Source: an uncultured Caryophanales bacterium (lineage in GTDB: Bacteria; Bacillota_I; Bacilli_A; RF39; UBA660). Taken from it: a stretch of 30,824 nt of DNA. The stretch covers positions 1-30,824 of the forward strand of contig CAMNML010000010.1 of the NCBI GenBank assembly GCA_946544685.1, in the 5' to 3' direction. This document shows, piece after piece, positions 29,933 to 30,824 of this stretch (the first letter of the stretch is position 1; the number at the start of each line of letters is the position of its first letter). A program made the translations under genes and the position numbers. Below the pieces are notes generated by a model, which did not search any database, was not told the DNA's origin, and saw nothing but the letters and a program-made list of their open reading frames with translations.

Positions 29933-30824
29933 ACTTGGTTTCTTTATCTTTTATAACTTTGTATGTTACAAGTCCTATTATTGTTAATCCAGCTAGTAGT
30001 GTATATATCCAAAGTGGTAATTCTTGTAGTAAATATTTAAATTGATATAGTATATTTATTATTGTTATTACTATTCCTTCAATAAATAGTCCTTTGTATT
30101 CTTTTTTTATAAATCCTATTATTATCATTGCTAATGATATTATTCCAACATATACACCTATCATCCATGATTCTACGAACATTATATTACTTATTAATAA
30201 TACAGATAGTATTGTAAGTAGTATGTTTCTGTCTTTATCTTGTTTTAATAAGAATAGGCTTAACATTGTTATGGCATACATTCCTATTAAGTTTTCTGTT
30301 ATTTTTATTATTTCAAATTGTAAATTATTATCTGATATTATTACTAATAAAGGTAATATTATTGATAAGTAATTTATTTTTGATATATTTTTATTTTCTC
30401 TTGTTGCGATTGTCAATATCATGTAAATTAGCAATATTATTATTCCATTATTTAATTGTGATGATTGTAATATGTTTGTATATGAGAATACTGATAGTAT
30501 TGATAATAATAGAGCTATGTATGATATTCTTTCTTTTGTTTTGTTGTTTTCTTCCTGTGTTAATAAGAATATCGTTCCAGCTGATACTACATTTATTATG
30601 CTTGGTATTATTTGATTATTATCATTTACTAATAATGCTAGTGAGAAGAATATATAATATAGTACTAGACTTGTTGTTTTTATTTTTCCTGTTGTTAGTT
30701 TATATATTATGAATGATATTAAGTATAGAATTATCATTATGTATGATTCATCTAATTTTATTATATCTTGTACTAATAGTATTATGCTTATTATTAATAA
30801 CATTATTTTTATTGGTAATAATAT
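29931..30824 (-). CDS. Polytopic membrane protein, C-terminal part (runs off the window)
   Basis: The frame is open to the window edge (7 codons beyond the first visible Met at 30,803), so the N-terminus is missing. The visible 297 residues contain about nine or ten hydrophobic segments separated by very short loops. They end in LPLWIYTLLAGLTIIGLVTYKVIKDKETK. The ending recalls large Firmicute membrane proteins of the DUF2157/DUF2339 type, which are often around 1000 aa, but I cannot assign it firmly. It is upstream of iscS with its own terminator, so not in that operon. No catalytic motif is visible. Confidence 0.7.
   Translation of the reverse strand: MLLPIKIMLLIISIILLVQDIIKLDESYIMIILYLISFIIYKLTTGKIKTTSLVLYYIFFSLALLVNDNNQIIPSIINVVSAGTIFLLTQEENNKTKERISYIALLLSILSVFSYTNILQSSQLNNGIIILLIYMILTIATRENKNISKINYLSIILPLLVIISDNNLQFEIIKITENLIGMYAITMLSLFLLKQDKDRNILLTILSVLLISNIMFVESWMIGVYVGIISLAMIIIGFIKKEYKGLFIEGIVITIINILYQFKYLLQELPLWIYTLLAGLTIIGLVTYKVIKDKETK

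Overview
The window is very AT-rich DNA with short intergenic gaps and mostly AGGAGG or GGTGA ribosome binding sites. TGG is used for Trp and TGA as a stop, so the standard code applies. SpoVID, YsxE, YutH, a CotY/CotZ-type coat protein and CwlD point to an endospore-forming low-GC Firmicute. The small, compact, AT-extreme style suggests one of the uncultured gut Bacilli near Erysipelotrichia or the 'Tenericutes-like' orders. That placement is inference from gene content.

Layout. Positions 1-10,400 are almost entirely minus strand. In transcription order they hold rnr, a CapA-like lipoprotein, smpB, an Ig-like-domain membrane protein, a short secreted protein, lon, spoVID, ysxE and the 5' part of tmRNA (ssrA), which is cut by the window edge. 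RNase R, SmpB, tmRNA and Lon together form a ribosome-rescue and protein-quality-control neighbourhood. Two proteins here look like NodB-fold polysaccharide deacetylases that have lost their metal ligands. Between them lies a Tyr/Pro/Gly-rich coat-like peptide with a sigma-K-like promoter. Positions 10,500-12,500 hold a lipoprotein, a HAD phosphatase and an orphan MvaI/BcnI-family restriction endonuclease with a TTG start. Positions 12,589-13,711 are a 12-gene tRNA operon with a clear promoter and terminator.

Positions 13,700-17,200 hold an S1-domain protein, an Nfu-type Fe-S scaffold, a YutH-like coat protein, a protein with six nearly identical 48-bp repeats, a Cys-rich CotY/CotZ-type protein and an unknown 110-aa protein. 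Positions 17,250-21,805 hold a DUF368 (PopT-type) membrane protein, a UvrD-like helicase, and an operon in which an Abi_2/HEPN protein overlaps a membrane-anchored HtrA protease by 4 bp.

Positions 21,898-29,849 contain the most striking structure. cwlD and ttcA-iscS are separated by about 5 kb carrying an unknown 255-aa/41-aa gene pair, alr-alaA (pyruvate to L-Ala to D-Ala) and a Sel1/TPR protein. This block is flanked by direct repeats derived from the cwlD promoter/ttcA 3'-end junction. The left copy keeps a dead tail of ttcA, as expected for Campbell-type integration or a tandem duplication. The window ends in a polytopic membrane protein that runs off the edge.

Start codons were reassigned where the Shine-Dalgarno sequence overlaps an upstream in-frame ATG or GTG. 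Several primary promoters place TATAAT only 5-8 nt before a GGTGA ribosome binding site, which implies very short 5' leaders.
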